In this document: piece after piece, positions 41,432 through 41,656 of the stretch | Numbering within the stretch: the first letter of the stretch is position 1 | How the letters are laid out: each line of letters starts with the position of its first letter | NCBI GenBank assembly: GCA_029861845.1 | Contig: JAOTYM010000027.1 | Location: 1-41,656 of the forward strand | DNA from: Gammaproteobacteria bacterium | GTDB lineage: Bacteria; Pseudomonadota; Gammaproteobacteria; Acidiferrobacterales; SPGG2 | Direction of reading: 5' to 3' | DNA: 41,656 nucleotides | The notes under the pieces: generated by a model | Told to the model about the DNA's origin: nothing | Databases searched by the model: none | Seen by the model: only the letters and a program-made list of their open reading frames with translations | Program-made: the position numbers and the translations under genes

Positions 41432-41656
41432 GTGCACTTGATATCTTTGCCTTGATTGTATTGCTCGCGCTGCTTGGTGCAGCGATTGCCATCTGGGTGA
41501 TCTTGGGAATGATGCCAGGCAAGATCGCCCGATCGCGCAATCACCCCCAGGCAGAGGCCATCAATGTATGCGGTTGGTGGGGTGTCATCACGATGGGCAT
41601 CTTGATGCCGCTTGCGTTTATCTGGGCGTACACCAATCCACCAGACCGTAAAACTG
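41428..41656 (+). CDS. DUF3302-like inner-membrane protein, cut by the window end
   Basis: Preceded by TGGAGGAG. 76 codons are visible: a first helix (LDIFALIVLLALLGAAIAIW), then MMPGKIARSRNHPQAEAINV, then a second helix (GVITMGILMPLAFIWAY) and the start of the tail. The MPGKIA-RNHPQA-AINV pattern is known from DUF3302 (YiaW-like) proteins, which are commonly followed by a membrane-fusion (HlyD-type) gene; the window ends before that could be seen. Confidence 0.8.
   Translation, partial: MSALDIFALIVLLALLGAAIAIWVILGMMPGKIARSRNHPQAEAINVCGWWGVITMGILMPLAFIWAYTNPPDRKT

Overview
The window looks like a chromosomal segment of a Gram-negative proteobacterium, most likely a gammaproteobacterium. The signs are several outer-membrane beta-barrel and lipoprotein genes, an AsmA-type envelope protein, a CsrA homologue, LolD/FtsX-type ABC transporters, an AraC regulator and a FixL/FixJ-type two-component pair. 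I cannot name a species. No rRNA, tRNA, phage or transposase gene was seen.

Left half (about 1 to 19.87 kb) is ordinary envelope and signalling sequence. It holds a partial MscS-type mechanosensitive channel, a LolD/FtsX-type ABC exporter followed by a DUF1207 barrel gene, an outer-membrane barrel gene with an in-frame remnant of a second copy behind its stop, and two small periplasmic proteins. An AraC regulator, a CsrA-like protein, a class III cyclase split by an apparent frameshift, a 1252-residue AsmA-family protein and a patatin-like lipoprotein follow. Next come a chimeric pseudogene (patatin head joined out of frame to a SpoIIAA-like tail) and the first of two amidohydrolase paralogues. 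Those paralogues flank an alpha/beta-hydrolase lipoprotein on the opposite strand.

Right half (about 19.87 to 40.6 kb) differs in kind. At least a dozen intergenic spaces carry degenerate 7-base tandem repeats (GTCYNNA, or TNNRGAC in the other orientation), often as inverted pairs. Between 23.4 and 26.3 kb they separate small toxin-antitoxin genes: an orphan Xre antitoxin, hicB with a frameshifted hicA, an orphan antitoxin, an addiction-module antitoxin with a truncated ParE toxin, an intact MazEF pair and a four-helix-bundle (S23/IVS-type) protein. Beyond this lie a barrel gene whose N-terminus is built from the repeats, a FixLJ-like pair with a degenerate third receiver, an FNR/FixK-like box before another outer-membrane gene, and two tandem metallo-beta-lactamase-fold hydrolases with near-identical terminators. 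A putative metal transport locus follows (two membrane proteins of unknown function, a LolD-type ATPase, an FtsX-type permease and a ZnuA-like binding protein), with repeat arrays at nearly every gene junction except the overlapping ATPase/permease pair. A Popeye-like membrane protein with a cyclic-nucleotide-binding fold and a DUF3302 gene, cut by the window end, close the segment.

The most interesting pattern is the repeat system. Arrays abut or enter start codons. Two of them sit directly behind small relics of genes found elsewhere in the window: the 3' end of the Xre antitoxin gene at 37.52 kb and the 3' end of the four-helix-bundle gene at 40.52 kb. This suggests the arrays spread together with flanking sequence, or that they mark scars of vanished cassettes.
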